This document shows, one piece after another, positions 28,215-38,930 of a stretch of 64,000 nucleotides of DNA. The notes under the pieces are model-generated. The model did no database searches, had not been told where the DNA came from, and was given only the letters and a program-made list of their open reading frames with translations. The position numbers and the translations under genes are program-made. The stretch covers positions 2,666,001-2,730,000 of the forward strand of contig NZ_AP025483.1 in NCBI RefSeq assembly GCF_024347455.1. Direction: 5' to 3'. This stretch comes from Vibrio echinoideorum. GTDB taxonomy: Bacteria > Pseudomonadota > Gammaproteobacteria > Enterobacterales > Vibrionaceae. The number at the start of each line of letters is the position of its first letter. Position 1 is the first letter of the stretch.

Positions 28215-29738
28215 ATGACTAAACTATTTAATCATCGCCTATTACGGCCGCTTGCGGCCGTTTTTGTGGGCGCTATAACAACCCTTTCATTCGCTCCGTA
28301 CTCAATATGGCCTCTTGCTATTCTCAGCCCCGCTATATTGCTGCTACTGATCCATAATCGCTCTCCTAAAAGTGCACTTTGGATTGGCTACGCATGGGGC
28401 TTAGGCCAATTTACGACGGGTATCAGCTGGGTATATGTCAGCATTGATGGCTTTGGTGGAATGCCACTGGCAGCCAATCTATTTTTAATGGCATTGCTTG
28501 TTGGCTACCTAGCCGTATATTCAGGTCTATTTACCTGGGGCTTAAATAAGTTCTTCCCGGCCAATAACCTCGGTCGCTTTTTCCTTGCTGCGCCAGCATT
28601 ATGGCTGATCAGCGATTGGTTACGCGGTTGGGTAATGACAGGCTTCCCTTGGTTGTGGCTAGGCTACAGTCAGATCGACTCCCCGCTAGGGTCATTCGCA
28701 CCTATTGGTGGTGTCGAGCTCGTCACTCTAACGATTATTATCTCAGCATCTGCGCTCGCTTATATGACCATTAATAAGGCGTGGAGTATCGGCATCATCC
28801 CTGTCATCGTATTTAGTACAGGTTTTGGTATTCGAAACATTGATTGGGTGACTCCTAACCCAGAAAAAACAACATCAGTGGTATTGATTCAAGGCAACGT
28901 TGACCAAGATAGCAAATGGCTACCAAGCCATCGCTGGCCGACCATGATGAAATACACCGACCTAAGCAGAGAAAACTGGGATGCTGATATTATCATCTGG
29001 CCTGAAGCTGCTATTCCCGCTTTCGAGGTTGAGATTCCATCTTTCCTACGCAACCTAGACAGCGCAGCGAAGATGAACAACAGTGCGATTATCACGGGTG
29101 TGTTGAATCAATCTGAAGATAAGAAGTACTACAACAGTGTTCTATCTTTAGGTGTTAATCCATATGGTGAGTACAACTACGATCCAAATGAGCGCTACCA
29201 TAAACATCACTTATTGCCATTTGGTGAGTTTGTACCATTTGAAGCTATCTTGCGTCCTTTAGCTCCATTTTTTAATTTGCCAATGTCATCATTCAGCCGT
29301 GGTGATTTTGTTCAACCCAATATAGTGGCAAATGGTCGCCATTTAGCTCCTGCGTTGTGTTACGAAATCATCTTTAATGATCAAGTTAGACAAAATGTGA
29401 CGGATGAGACCGACTTCATTTTAACGCTCTCTAACGATGCGTGGTTTGGACGTTCGATCGGGCCATTGCAGCATATGGAGATCGCACAAATGCGTGCTCT
29501 GGAACTTGGTAAGCCGCTTATTCGCTCAACGAACAATGGTGTCACAGCGGTGACAGATCACAAGGGTAAGATCATCAAGCAAATACCTCAGTTTGAAACT
29601 GCTATTTTAAAAGCTGAGCTCATTTCAACGGATGGTCAAACCCCTTATAGAGTAGTTGGCACTTGGCCACTGTATATCTGGGCATTGCTGAGTTTAATTG
29701 CAGGCTGGATTGTGAGAAGACCAAAAACTGATGCGTAA
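28215..29738 (+). CDS. lnt: Apolipoprotein N-acyltransferase
   Basis: The 507-residue inner-membrane enzyme adds the third acyl chain to the N-terminal Cys of lipoproteins. About six membrane segments occupy residues 10-200 and one more the C-terminus. The nitrilase-type domain between carries the triad Glu264 (WPEAAIP), Lys330 (RYHKHH) and Cys382 (LCYEIIF), matching E. coli Glu267, Lys335 and Cys387. Two oddities: a terminator-like hairpin covers codons 10-17, and the stop codon lies in the first unit of a heptanucleotide repeat. Confidence 0.95.
   Translation: MTKLFNHRLLRPLAAVFVGAITTLSFAPYSIWPLAILSPAILLLLIHNRSPKSALWIGYAWGLGQFTTGISWVYVSIDGFGGMPLAANLFLMALLVGYLAVYSGLFTWGLNKFFPANNLGRFFLAAPALWLISDWLRGWVMTGFPWLWLGYSQIDSPLGSFAPIGGVELVTLTIIISASALAYMTINKAWSIGIIPVIVFSTGFGIRNIDWVTPNPEKTTSVVLIQGNVDQDSKWLPSHRWPTMMKYTDLSRENWDADIIIWPEAAIPAFEVEIPSFLRNLDSAAKMNNSAIITGVLNQSEDKKYYNSVLSLGVNPYGEYNYDPNERYHKHHLLPFGEFVPFEAILRPLAPFFNLPMSSFSRGDFVQPNIVANGRHLAPALCYEIIFNDQVRQNVTDETDFILTLSNDAWFGRSIGPLQHMEIAQMRALELGKPLIRSTNNGVTAVTDHKGKIIKQIPQFETAILKAELISTDGQTPYRVVGTWPLYIWALLSLIAGWIVRRPKTDA
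28244..28265 (+). terminator. Terminator-like hairpin inside the first codons of lnt
   Basis: ACGGCCG at 28244-28250 pairs with CGGCCGT at 28255-28261 around CTTG and is followed by T up to 28265. It covers codons 10-17 of lnt (RPLAAVF). It has the form of an intrinsic terminator and could attenuate transcription coming from corC, unless translation of lnt melts it. Confidence 0.55.
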
Positions 29739-29779
29739 TGCGTAATGCGTAATGCGTAATGCGTAATGCGTAATGCGTA
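29731..29779. repeat. Heptanucleotide tandem repeat, 7 x ATGCGTA
   Basis: Seven perfect consecutive copies run from 29731 to 29779. The first copy contains the last codons and the TAA stop (29736-29738) of lnt, so the remaining six are non-coding. A terminator starts ten bases later. Perfect short repeats of this kind are prone to copy-number change by slippage. Confidence 0.97.
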
Positions 29780-29788
29780 AAAAATTCT

Positions 29789-29820
29789 AGGTTGACGTGA
29801 GAGCGTCAACCTTTTGTTTT
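29789..29820 (+). terminator. Intrinsic terminator after lnt
   Basis: AGGTTGACG pairs with CGTCAACCT around TGAGAG, followed by TTTTGTTTT. Confidence 0.88.
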
Positions 29821-29850
29821 ATGGTGCTTAAACTATTTAGAAGAGAACGG

Positions 29851-30321
29851 TTAAGGTTTTAATGCCTTGCGGCTAAACCCTGTCGAGCCACATTTAATAC
29901 ATGGAATAATCGTCGTTGGATGGTTGTACTCGGTTTGATGCCCACATTTATCACAGACAAGTGTCCCTAATCCGATAACTTCGTCAGCTTGGTACAGACC
30001 TTGATGTTCTAAATCTTGGAACAGTTCAACCCATTCGACTTTCGTACGATCTGTGATATCCAACAGACCTTGCCAAATAGAATCTGTGATCATCAAATAA
30101 AATGGACCGCCTTTACTCTCTTCATAGCTTTCGGAAAACTCTTTCAAGTCCGACTTCACGTAAGCTGAAATCAATGACAGTTCGTCTTTAGTCATGTCAT
30201 TGGCTGCTTTCGCATACTTACCTGACGTTTCAATTTTGTTGTTGAGCTCTTCAGGACTATGCTTCAGCGTTTCAATAACCTCTTCTACGACTTCTTCATA
30301 GAGTGCTTTTTTCTTCGGCAT
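29851..30321 (-). CDS. ybeL: Zinc-ribbon protein YbeL (DUF1451)
   Basis: The 156-residue protein has a charged helical N-terminal part and a C-terminal zinc ribbon with Cys123, Cys126, Cys141 and Cys144 (CDKCGHQ and CIKCGSTG). It matches the YbeL/DUF1451 family, of unknown function. I choose the ATG at 30321 because GGAGG lies just upstream and family members start MPKKK-like; an in-frame ATG at 30408 would add 29 unrelated residues. It is divergent from leuS, as in E. coli. Confidence 0.88.
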   Translation of the reverse strand: MPKKKALYEEVVEEVIETLKHSPEELNNKIETSGKYAKAANDMTKDELSLISAYVKSDLKEFSESYEESKGGPFYLMITDSIWQGLLDITDRTKVEWVELFQDLEHQGLYQADEVIGLGTLVCDKCGHQTEYNHPTTIIPCIKCGSTGFSRKALKP

Positions 30322-30586
30322 AACGACCTCCTTAAGATGACCAAGCTTTATCTTAGTGAACGGGCCTGCTGTTAAACGACCAGTTCCTGACAAACAAATG
30401 CAATTCATACCCTTAAGTATAGCTGTCCTGAGTAATTAACTTGAATTTACGCAATCAACCATGCTGCAACTGCAAGTATGAAGGGTATAGCTATTGTTGA
30501 ACTAAGCTCCTTTAGGTATTCTATGACGATCTGTAAGATTCTGTTCTAACCGAACTCACAAATTCCAAGATAACCGGATACCATCG

Positions 30587-33163
30587 ATGCAAGAACAATA
30601 TAACCCGCAAGAGATTGAACAAAAGGTTCAACAACACTGGGATGACAGCGAAACTTTCGTTGTAAGTGAAGACCCAAACAAAGAAAAATTCTACTGTCTT
30701 TCTATGTTCCCTTACCCAAGTGGCCGACTGCACATGGGTCACGTGCGTAACTACACCATCGGTGATGTGGTATCTCGTTTCCAACGTCTACAAGGCAAAA
30801 ACGTAATGCAGCCAATCGGTTGGGATGCATTCGGCCTACCAGCAGAAAATGCAGCGGTTAAAAACAACACCGCGCCTGCACCGTGGACTTACGAAAACAT
30901 CGAATACATGAAAAACCAGCTTAAACTTTTAGGTTTTGGTTACGACTGGAAACGTGAATTCGCGACGTGTACTCCAGAGTACTACCGTTGGGAACAAGAG
31001 TTCTTCACTAAGCTTTACGAAAAAGGCCTAGTTTACAAGAAGACATCTTCTGTTAACTGGTGTCCAAACGACCAAACTGTACTGGCTAACGAGCAAGTAG
31101 AAGACGGTTGCTGCTGGCGTTGTGATACTCCAGTAGAACAAAAGAAGATTCCACAGTGGTTCATTAAGATCACTGAGTACGCTCAAGAGCTACTAGACGA
31201 CCTAGACAACCTTGAAGGTTGGCCTGAAATGGTGAAAACCATGCAGCGTAACTGGATCGGCCGCTCTGAAGGTGTTGAGCTGTCTTTCGCTGTTAACGGT
31301 GAAGAAGCGCCACTAGAAGTGTACACAACTCGTCCAGACACACTAATGGGTGTTTCTTACGTTGGTATCGCAGCAGGTCACCCTCTTGCGGAGAAAGCAT
31401 CTAAGAACAACCCTGAGCTTGCTGCATTCGTTGAAGAGTGTCGTAACACTAAAGTGGCTGAAGCTGAACTTGCAACGATGGAAAAGAAAGGTATGGATAC
31501 TGGCCTAACGGCTATCCACCCTCTTAACGGTCGTGTTGTTCCTGTATACGTAGCAAACTTCGTTCTTATGGATTACGGCACAGGTGCGGTAATGGCGGTT
31601 CCTGCTCACGATCAACGTGACTACGAATTCGCAACTAAGTACGGCATCGATATCATTCCAGTAATCAAGCCAGAAGACGGCTCTGAATTAGATGTATCTG
31701 AAGCAGCTTACACAGAGAAAGGTGTACTGTTCGATTCTGGTGAATTCGATGGCCTTGCGTTCCAAGAAGCATTCGATGCAATCGCTGCGAAGCTTGAAGC
31801 TGAAGGCAAAGGTAAGAAGACAGTAAACTTCCGTCTACGTGACTGGGGTGTATCTCGTCAGCGTTACTGGGGCGCTCCAATCCCAATGGTAACCACTGAA
31901 GACGGTGAAGTTCACCCAGTACCAGCAGACCAACTGCCCGTTATTCTTCCAGAAGACGTGGTAATGGATGGCGTAACTAGCCCTATCAAAGCGGATAAGT
32001 CTTGGGCTGAAACAACATTCAATGGCGAACCGGCTCTGCGTGAAACTGACACGTTCGATACGTTCATGGAATCGTCTTGGTACTACGCACGTTACTGTTC
32101 ACCGCAAGCTGATGACATTCTAGATCCAGAGAAAGCAAACTACTGGTTGCCAGTTGACCAATACGTTGGTGGTATTGAGCACGCTTGTATGCACTTACTT
32201 TACTCTCGCTTCTTCCACAAGTTGCTACGCGACGCAGGTTACGTAACGTCTGACGAACCGTTCAAGCAGCTTCTATGCCAAGGCATGGTTCTCGCTGACG
32301 CGTTCTACCACACGAACGAGAAAGGCACGAAAGAATGGATTGCTCCAACTGACGTGACTATCGAGCGTGATGGTAAAGGTCGTATCGAAACGGCTGTAGA
32401 TCAAGAAGGCCGCAATGTTGAACACTCAGGCATGATCAAAATGTCTAAGTCTAAGAACAACGGTATCGACCCACAAGAGATGGTAGACAAGTACGGTGCT
32501 GATACAGTGCGTCTATTCATGATGTTTGCATCACCTGCAGACATGACGCTTGAGTGGCAAGAGTCTGGCGTTGAAGGCGCAAACCGTTTCCTTAAACGTG
32601 TTTGGAAGCTGGTTCACGCACACTCTGCTAAAGGTGCTGCTGAGTCTGTTGAGACTTCAGCTCTATCTGGCAACCAAAAGGCACTTCGTCGTGATATCCA
32701 CAAGACTATCGCAAAAGTAACTGACGATATCGGCCGTCGCCAAACGTTCAACACAGCAATCGCTGCCATCATGGAATTGATGAACAAACTTGCGAAAGCG
32801 CCTCAAGAATCTGTACAAGATCGTGCAATTCTTGATGAAGCACTAAAAGCAGTGGTTCGCATGCTTTACCCAATGACTCCTCACATTTCTTACGAAATGT
32901 GGATTGCTCTTGGTGAGTCAAACGTAGATTCAGCAACATGGCCTACATTTGACGAGAAAGCGCTAGTTGAGGACGAGAAGACTATCGTTGTTATGATCAA
33001 CGGTAAGCTACGTGCGAAACTAACCGTTGCAGCTGACGCAACGGAAGATCAAGTTCGTGAGCTTGGCCTAAACGATGAGAACACTAAGAAATTCCTAGAT
33101 GGTTTAACGATTCGTAAAGTTATCTTTGTTCCTGGTAAGCTTCTAAACATCGTTGCTAACTAA
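30587..33163 (+). CDS. leuS: Leucyl-tRNA synthetase
   Basis: The 858-residue class I synthetase charges tRNA-Leu, including the nine UAG copies in this window. The HIGH motif is HMGH at 49-52 in [15 protein letters not shown], and KMSKS is at 618-622. The CP1 editing domain includes [13 protein letters not shown]. Length matches E. coli LeuS (860). No T-box or leader peptide was seen upstream. It is followed by a hairpin at 33243-33269 and then lptE. Confidence 0.97.
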   Translation: MQEQYNPQEIEQKVQQHWDDSETFVVSEDPNKEKFYCLSMFPYPSGRLHMGHVRNYTIGDVVSRFQRLQGKNVMQPIGWDAFGLPAENAAVKNNTAPAPWTYENIEYMKNQLKLLGFGYDWKREFATCTPEYYRWEQEFFTKLYEKGLVYKKTSSVNWCPNDQTVLANEQVEDGCCWRCDTPVEQKKIPQWFIKITEYAQELLDDLDNLEGWPEMVKTMQRNWIGRSEGVELSFAVNGEEAPLEVYTTRPDTLMGVSYVGIAAGHPLAEKASKNNPELAAFVEECRNTKVAEAELATMEKKGMDTGLTAIHPLNGRVVPVYVANFVLMDYGTGAVMAVPAHDQRDYEFATKYGIDIIPVIKPEDGSELDVSEAAYTEKGVLFDSGEFDGLAFQEAFDAIAAKLEAEGKGKKTVNFRLRDWGVSRQRYWGAPIPMVTTEDGEVHPVPADQLPVILPEDVVMDGVTSPIKADKSWAETTFNGEPALRETDTFDTFMESSWYYARYCSPQADDILDPEKANYWLPVDQYVGGIEHACMHLLYSRFFHKLLRDAGYVTSDEPFKQLLCQGMVLADAFYHTNEKGTKEWIAPTDVTIERDGKGRIETAVDQEGRNVEHSGMIKMSKSKNNGIDPQEMVDKYGADTVRLFMMFASPADMTLEWQESGVEGANRFLKRVWKLVHAHSAKGAAESVETSALSGNQKALRRDIHKTIAKVTDDIGRRQTFNTAIAAIMELMNKLAKAPQESVQDRAILDEALKAVVRMLYPMTPHISYEMWIALGESNVDSATWPTFDEKALVEDEKTIVVMINGKLRAKLTVAADATEDQVRELGLNDENTKKFLDGLTIRKVIFVPGKLLNIVAN

Positions 33164-33242
33164 CAGTTACAGGCTAAAAGCTTAGTTAACACAATTAAAT
33201 TGCTACAGAATTAACGAACTTAATTCCTTAAAAGCAGTCTTT

Positions 33243-33278
33243 AGACAGGGTGAATAAAACACCCTGTCTACTTATTTA
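33243..33278 (+). terminator. Probable terminator after leuS
   Basis: A perfect 10-bp stem (AGACAGGGTG with CACCCTGTCT) has a weak T-rich tail (ACTTATTT), so termination may be partial before lptE. Confidence 0.55.
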
Positions 33279-33357
33279 AGCGCTTTGGATTCATTAGCAA
33301 TTCGAACGGGCTAAAGCCTTTAAATAAGTATTCTACCTTCATGAGAGCCATCAAATA

Positions 33358-34011
33358 ATGCGCCTGATTTCACTATCTTCCTTGAAAGTTACTATTGTTA
33401 TTTTAACCGTTAGTCTATTGAGTGCCTGTGGTTTCCACCTACGTGGCGATTACTCTGTACCTGAAGAGCTCAACAAAATCTCTGTGACCAGTTACGACCA
33501 ATACAGTACGTTTACTCGTATGATGAAAGGCCAGCTGCGCATGAATGATGTAGAAATTGTGCCACCAGCGGAAAACACACCGAACTTGCATATTATTAGC
33601 GAAAGCGTTGGTGAACGTACTCTATCTCTTTATCAAAATACTCGTGCAGCTGAAATTGAACTAACATTTAATGCCTCTTATCGAGTCACCATTCCGGAGC
33701 TAGGTGACAAAACATTCTCAACAAGTGTTACGCGCAGCTATTTAGATAACCCGTTAACTGCATTAGCAAAATCAGTTGAACGAGATATGATTGAAGATGA
33801 AATGCGTAAGCTTGCAACAAGCCAGATCCTTCGCCAGATGGCTCGATTAAAAGCGAACATTGCCGCAGATAGCATGGATCTAGACGCTCTAGAGCACGTT
33901 CAAGTTAAAGAGCTTGAGAAGCAATACAACATCAAAAACATCGAAATCGACGACGTTAGTCTCACTCCGAGCTCAACAGAACAATCACAGATAACTGAAT
34001 CTGTTGAATAA
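33358..34011 (+). CDS. lptE: LPS-assembly lipoprotein LptE
   Basis: The 217-residue outer-membrane lipoprotein (formerly RlpB) plugs the LptD barrel and helps insert LPS into the outer leaflet. The lipobox LSAC gives lipidated Cys24, followed by GFHLRGDY, the family signature. The last ~30 residues, rich in Ser, Glu and Asp, extend beyond the conserved domain. It lies 12 bases before holA in the E. coli order leuS-lptE-holA. Confidence 0.92.
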   Translation: MRLISLSSLKVTIVILTVSLLSACGFHLRGDYSVPEELNKISVTSYDQYSTFTRMMKGQLRMNDVEIVPPAENTPNLHIISESVGERTLSLYQNTRAAEIELTFNASYRVTIPELGDKTFSTSVTRSYLDNPLTALAKSVERDMIEDEMRKLATSQILRQMARLKANIAADSMDLDALEHVQVKELEKQYNIKNIEIDDVSLTPSSTEQSQITESVE

Positions 34012-34023
34012 TAGGTTTATTTG

Positions 34024-35049
34024 ATGCGTATTTTTGCCGACCGCTTGTCAGAACAACTTGCTAAACAGCTGGGTAATGTTTATCTCATTTTTGGTAACGA
34101 ACCCCTGCTACTGCAAGAAAGTCGAGAAGCGATTCAAAAGGCTGCAAAACAACAAGGTTTCGAAGAACGTCACCGCTTTGCTATAGATAATAATCTGGAC
34201 TGGAATCAAGTCTACGACTGTACTCAAGCTCTAAGTCTGTTCTCTAGCCGTCAAATAATTGAGTTAGAGCTACCGGAATCTGGTGTTAACGCGGCGATAG
34301 CGAAAGAATTACTCGCAACCTCTGAGCATATCCACAGCGATATCTTGCTGGTACTGGTTGGCACTAAGCTAACCAAAGCTCAAGAGAGTGCTAAGTGGTT
34401 TAAGGCACTGTCTAATAAAGGGCATTGGGTCAGCTGCCTAACGCCAGATGTCAGCCGATTACCTCAGTTTGTGCAAACGCGTTGTCGTCAAATCGGTTTA
34501 TCGCCAGACCCCGAAGCCATTCAAATGCTGGCACAATGGCATGAAGGTAACCTATTTGCACTCACTCAAAGCTTAGAAAAGCTGACGCTTCAGTACCCAG
34601 ATGGAAAGCTCACGTTAGTACGACTAGAAGAGTCTTTGAGTCGCCACAACCATTTTACTCCGTTCCATTGGATTGATGCATTGCTCGCAGGCAAAGGTAA
34701 TCGAGCACAGCGAGTTCTAAGACAATTAGAAGCGGAAGGTGTAGAGCCGGTTATTTTATTACGCAGTGTGCAACGTGAACTTGCCTTACTGTTACAAATG
34801 CAGCAACAGTTGAAACAGATGCCGATCGGTCAGGTATTCGAAAAACACCGTATCTGGCAATCTAAGAAGCCTCTTTATAACGCCGCGCTAACAAGAGTTT
34901 CGATTTCTCAATTACACTCTCTTTTTGCGTTGCTCACTCAAGCCGAATTGATGACAAAAACTCAATATGAACAGTCGCCTTGGCCACTAATTCATCAGTT
35001 AGGTGTAGAGTTTTGTCTCCCTACAGCTTCAATACCATTTCACGCATAA
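34024..35049 (+). CDS. holA: DNA polymerase III delta subunit
   Basis: The protein of about 341 residues is the clamp-loader delta subunit, which opens the beta sliding clamp. Recognisable parts are VYLIFGNEPLLLQESREAI near the start and SLFSSRQIIELELP; the length matches E. coli HolA (343). I take the ATG at 34024; a TTG directly before it is also possible. The gene usually next in E. coli, nadD, is missing, and rsfS follows after 66 bases. Confidence 0.92.
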   Translation: MRIFADRLSEQLAKQLGNVYLIFGNEPLLLQESREAIQKAAKQQGFEERHRFAIDNNLDWNQVYDCTQALSLFSSRQIIELELPESGVNAAIAKELLATSEHIHSDILLVLVGTKLTKAQESAKWFKALSNKGHWVSCLTPDVSRLPQFVQTRCRQIGLSPDPEAIQMLAQWHEGNLFALTQSLEKLTLQYPDGKLTLVRLEESLSRHNHFTPFHWIDALLAGKGNRAQRVLRQLEAEGVEPVILLRSVQRELALLLQMQQQLKQMPIGQVFEKHRIWQSKKPLYNAALTRVSISQLHSLFALLTQAELMTKTQYEQSPWPLIHQLGVEFCLPTASIPFHA

Positions 35050-35115
35050 AAGCGTGTTATATTCTAGGGTCAATAGATCCTAAACAAAGCTAATTTCAGA
35101 TTAAAGGAACACCCC

Positions 35116-35433
35116 GTGTTACGTGAAGAACTAAAAGATTTTCTTGCAGACAAAGCCGACGATATGAAAGCCGAATCAATTGTTACTATTGATGTAGAAG
35201 GCAAATCAAGTGTCACTGATTACATGATTGTTTGTACTGGTACATCGAAACGCCATGTTGCGTCTATTGCACAGCATGTCGCAGATGAAGTGCGCAAAGT
35301 TGGTATGCAGCCATTAGGTATGGACGGTCAACAAGAAGGTGAATGGGTTGTTCTAGATATGGGTACAAGTATGCTTCACGTTATGCAAGAAGAGCATCGT
35401 GAGCTGTACCAACTAGAAAAACTTTGGGGCTAA
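35116..35433 (+). CDS. rsfS: Ribosomal silencing factor RsfS
   Basis: The 105-residue protein binds L14 on the 50S subunit and blocks subunit joining when cells are starved. The fold signature TDYMIVCTGTSKRHVASIA is present, followed by GMDGQQEGEWVVLDMG and the end LEKLWG. The start is GTG at 35116 with AAAGGA upstream. It lies 3 bases before rlmH, the usual pairing. Confidence 0.95.
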   Translation: MLREELKDFLADKADDMKAESIVTIDVEGKSSVTDYMIVCTGTSKRHVASIAQHVADEVRKVGMQPLGMDGQQEGEWVVLDMGTSMLHVMQEEHRELYQLEKLWG

Positions 35434-35436
35434 GCT

Positions 35437-35907
35437 TTGAAGATCCAGTTAATCGCAGTTGGTACAAAAATGCCAAAATGGGTTGAAGAAGGGTTTAAAG
35501 AATATAAACGTCGCTTCCCTCATGATATGCCATTAGAACTTATTGAGATCACTGCGGGAAAACGTGGTAAAAATGCTGATATTGCACGAATTCTTCAGAA
35601 AGAAGGCGAAGCAATGTTGGCTGCGGTTCCAAAAGGCAATCGAATTGTCACGCTCGATATCCCAGGTAAAAAATGGGATACACCACAACTTGCTGAGCAA
35701 TTAGAAAGTTGGAAATTAGATGGACGTGACGTTTCTATCCTTATTGGTGGGCCTGAGGGATTAGCGCCTGCATGTAAAGCAGCGGCAGACCAAAGTTGGT
35801 CTCTGTCTGCACTTACTCTCCCTCACCCATTAGTTCGCGTTATCATGGCTGAAAGCTTGTATCGAGCTTGGAGCATCACAGCTAACCACCCTTATCATCG
35901 AGAATAA
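35437..35907 (+). CDS. rlmH: 23S rRNA pseudouridine(1915) N3-methyltransferase RlmH
   Basis: The 156-residue SPOUT enzyme methylates pseudouridine 1915 in helix 69 of 23S rRNA. The trefoil-knot SAM site includes VTLDIPGK and [14 protein letters not shown], and the C-terminal [18 protein letters not shown] is typical. The length is that of the E. coli protein (155). The start is TTG at 35437, 3 bases after rsfS. mrdA follows after 6 bases. Confidence 0.95.
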   Translation: MKIQLIAVGTKMPKWVEEGFKEYKRRFPHDMPLELIEITAGKRGKNADIARILQKEGEAMLAAVPKGNRIVTLDIPGKKWDTPQLAEQLESWKLDGRDVSILIGGPEGLAPACKAAADQSWSLSALTLPHPLVRVIMAESLYRAWSITANHPYHRE

Positions 35908-35913
35908 GCGTTA

Positions 35914-37806
35914 ATGTTACGTAAACGTAGCCAAATCCGTGATTACAAAGCAGAAGCACGACTATTTACTAGCCGTGCTTTTGTTGCGTTTATGGGGATC
36001 ATAGTGATGATGTCGATGTTGGTTGTTAACCTGTATAACATTCAGGTCAATCAATATCAGGACTATAAAACTCGCTCAAACGACAACCGTATCAAGGTCG
36101 TTCCAATCGCACCCAATCGCGGTTTGATTTACGATCGCAACGGTGTACTTCTGGCCGAAAACCGCCCCGTTTTCAACCTAGAGATCATACCTGAAAAAAT
36201 CAAAGATATGGATGATACGCTCGTCCGTCTTCAAGCATTAATCGAGATTCCACCAGAACGTATCGAGCGCTTTAATCGTGATCGTCGCAATTCTCGACGC
36301 TTTAAATCAGTACCTATCCTAAATCAGCTCACTGAAGAGCAAGTTGCCGTCTTTTCTGTAAACCAACATAAATTCCCAGGCGTTGAAGTTACCGGGACTT
36401 TGAAACGCTTCTACCCTTATGGTGATGTGCTTACTCACGTAATCGGTTATGTATCTCGCATCAACGACCGTGACATGAAACGTTTAGTTCGAGAAGAAAA
36501 AGACGCTAATTATCAAGCCACTCGCGATATTGGTAAGCTTGGTATTGAACGCTACTACGAAGACATGTTGCACGGCACGGCTGGTTATCAAGAAGTCGAA
36601 GTAAACAGTCGTGGACGAGTTATTCGCACTCTCAAATTTGTCCCTTCTATTCCGGGCAAAGATATCGTACTCAACTTAGAGATCAACCTACAACTATACG
36701 TACATAAACTGCTCGACGGGCGCCGTGGATCGGCTGTGGTTCTGGATCCGAAAGACAATGGTGTGTTAGCAATGGTATCTAGCCCAAGCTATGACCCTAA
36801 TGCGTTTGTGCATGGTATTTCATCTAAAGGTTATAACGCTCTACTTCAAAACAAAGACCGACCTTTGGTAAACCGGGCAACCCTAGGTATTTACCCACCA
36901 GCGTCTACGATCAAGCCCTTCATTGCCGTTGCTGCATTACAAGAAGGTGTGATAACGCCAAATACAACACGTAACGACCCTGGTTACTGGAAAATACCGA
37001 ACTCCAAAACTAAGCCTTTCCGTGACTGGTTACGTTGGGGTCACGGTAAAGTTGATATCGTGAAGGCCATTGAAGAGTCCGTCGATACTTTCTTCTACCA
37101 AATATCCTTTGATTTGGGTATTGACCGCTTATCTAAGTGGATGATGCTATTCGGCTTTGGCGACTACACTGGCATTGATATTTATGAAGAAAGTAAAGCT
37201 AATATGCCAACCCGTGAATGGAAGATGGCAAGACACCGCGTGCCTTGGTATCAAGGTGATACCATCCCTGTCGGCATTGGCCAAGGCTACTGGACAGCAA
37301 CACCTATGCAGATAGCCAAAGCGACCTCAGTATTAGTCAATGAAGGTGAAGTGACAGCCCCTCACCTATTACGCTCAACGATTGAAAACGGGCGACCATT
37401 CGATGAACAAATTATTTCGGAAATCGAGACATATCCACCCATAACAGGCGTAAAACAGAGATACTGGGATATCGCCCAGGAAGGAATGAAACTCGTAAAC
37501 CACGGTAAAAAAGGAACAGCAAGACGCTCATTCCAGAAGATGTCTTACACCTCTGCTGGTAAATCAGGCACTGCGCAAGTCTTTGGTTTGAAGGAAGATG
37601 AAGAATACAACGCCGACGAAATTGCTGAGCATCTGCGCGACCACGCGCTGTTCACCGGCTACGCTCCTTTTGAAAATCCTGAAGCGGTCGTCACCATTGT
37701 ATTAGAGAATGCAGGTGGCGGTTCATCAAATGGTGGTCCAGTAGTAAGAAAGATTTTCGACCATATTATTCTTGCAGAAGATGATGAAAGTAAGGCAATA
37801 AAATAA
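35914..37806 (+). CDS. mrdA: Penicillin-binding protein 2
   Basis: The 630-residue class B PBP is the transpeptidase of the rod-shape elongation complex. One membrane helix at about 23-43 anchors it in the inner membrane. The catalytic motifs are STIK at 331-334, SVD at 389-391 and KSG at 550-552. Length matches E. coli PBP2 (633). Its stop overlaps the rodA start by one base, so it is tightly coupled to its glycosyltransferase partner. Confidence 0.96.
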   Translation: MLRKRSQIRDYKAEARLFTSRAFVAFMGIIVMMSMLVVNLYNIQVNQYQDYKTRSNDNRIKVVPIAPNRGLIYDRNGVLLAENRPVFNLEIIPEKIKDMDDTLVRLQALIEIPPERIERFNRDRRNSRRFKSVPILNQLTEEQVAVFSVNQHKFPGVEVTGTLKRFYPYGDVLTHVIGYVSRINDRDMKRLVREEKDANYQATRDIGKLGIERYYEDMLHGTAGYQEVEVNSRGRVIRTLKFVPSIPGKDIVLNLEINLQLYVHKLLDGRRGSAVVLDPKDNGVLAMVSSPSYDPNAFVHGISSKGYNALLQNKDRPLVNRATLGIYPPASTIKPFIAVAALQEGVITPNTTRNDPGYWKIPNSKTKPFRDWLRWGHGKVDIVKAIEESVDTFFYQISFDLGIDRLSKWMMLFGFGDYTGIDIYEESKANMPTREWKMARHRVPWYQGDTIPVGIGQGYWTATPMQIAKATSVLVNEGEVTAPHLLRSTIENGRPFDEQIISEIETYPPITGVKQRYWDIAQEGMKLVNHGKKGTARRSFQKMSYTSAGKSGTAQVFGLKEDEEYNADEIAEHLRDHALFTGYAPFENPEAVVTIVLENAGGGSSNGGPVVRKIFDHIILAEDDESKAIK

Positions 37807-38927
37807 TGAAACTTGATCCCTCGACTGGGCGAAATAGAGCCTTATTTGAAAGGCTACATATAGACCTACCGCTGTTACTCGGCATTCTGGTTTTAATGGG
37901 CTTCGCTTTATTGATCATGTACAGCGCCAGTGGACAAAGCCTTGCGATGATGGATCGTCAAGCTATGCGTATGGTTCTATCGTTAGGCGTCATGATCTTC
38001 TTAGCTCAAATTTCACCTCGTACCTATGAGACTTTAGCTCCGCTACTATTTATTGGCGGTGTCATCTTGCTATTAGGCGTACTGTTCTTTGGTGAAGCCT
38101 CGAAAGGTGCACAGCGTTGGTTAAACTTTGGTTTTGTACGATTCCAACCCTCCGAGCTATTAAAACTAGCAGTGCCTTTGATGTTGGCTCGATTCATTGG
38201 TAAGCGCTCTCTCCCGCCGACTTTCCAAACCTTAACCATTTCACTAGTGATGGTGTTTGTCCCTACAATCCTTATTGCTAAACAACCCGATTTAGGTACG
38301 TCAATACTCATCGCAGCGTCAGGCATCTTTGTTATATTTCTGGCTGGGATCAGTTGGAAAATCATTGCCAGTGCAGCGATTGCGCTGGGTGGTTTTATTC
38401 CAATCTTGTGGTTCTTCTTGATGCGTGAGTATCAAAAAGTACGTGTAAGAACCCTTTTTGATCCTGAATCAGATCCATTAGGTGCGGGCTACCACATAAT
38501 TCAAAGTAAAATTGCGATAGGTTCTGGTGGTATATCAGGAAAAGGCTGGTTGCAAGGTACTCAATCTCAATTGGAGTTCATTCCAGAGCGGCACACAGAC
38601 TTTATTTTTGCGGTAATTGCCGAAGAATGGGGCATGATCGGCATTCTGTTTTTACTCGCTATCTACCTATTTATCATTGGGCGTGGTTTAGTTCTTGCGA
38701 GCCAAGCACAAACCGCATTTGGTCGAATGATGGGCGGCAGTATTGTACTGAGCTTCTTCGTCTATATATTCGTAAACATTGGCATGGTAAGTGGCATTCT
38801 GCCAGTGGTTGGGGTACCCCTGCCTTTGGTCAGTTATGGCGGTACATCCATGGTTACCCTAATGGCTGGTTTTGGTATTTTAATGTCGATCCATACACAC
38901 AGAAAAGCATTCTCAAAGGCGACCTAA
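37806..38927 (+). CDS. rodA: Peptidoglycan glycosyltransferase RodA
   Basis: The 373-residue SEDS-family protein polymerises glycan strands in the elongasome with PBP2. About ten membrane segments span the sequence, and the conserved stretches [18 protein letters not shown] and [13 protein letters not shown] are intact. Length matches E. coli RodA (370). The ATG overlaps the mrdA stop, and rlpA follows directly. Confidence 0.96.
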   Translation: MKLDPSTGRNRALFERLHIDLPLLLGILVLMGFALLIMYSASGQSLAMMDRQAMRMVLSLGVMIFLAQISPRTYETLAPLLFIGGVILLLGVLFFGEASKGAQRWLNFGFVRFQPSELLKLAVPLMLARFIGKRSLPPTFQTLTISLVMVFVPTILIAKQPDLGTSILIAASGIFVIFLAGISWKIIASAAIALGGFIPILWFFLMREYQKVRVRTLFDPESDPLGAGYHIIQSKIAIGSGGISGKGWLQGTQSQLEFIPERHTDFIFAVIAEEWGMIGILFLLAIYLFIIGRGLVLASQAQTAFGRMMGGSIVLSFFVYIFVNIGMVSGILPVVGVPLPLVSYGGTSMVTLMAGFGILMSIHTHRKAFSKAT

Positions 38928-38930
38928 TTG

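Noticed and set aside
30409..30586. Possible leader or T-box control in front of leuS
   Set aside because: Only short inverted repeats (ATACCCTT type) are seen; there is no leader peptide rich in Leu codons and no T-box sequence.
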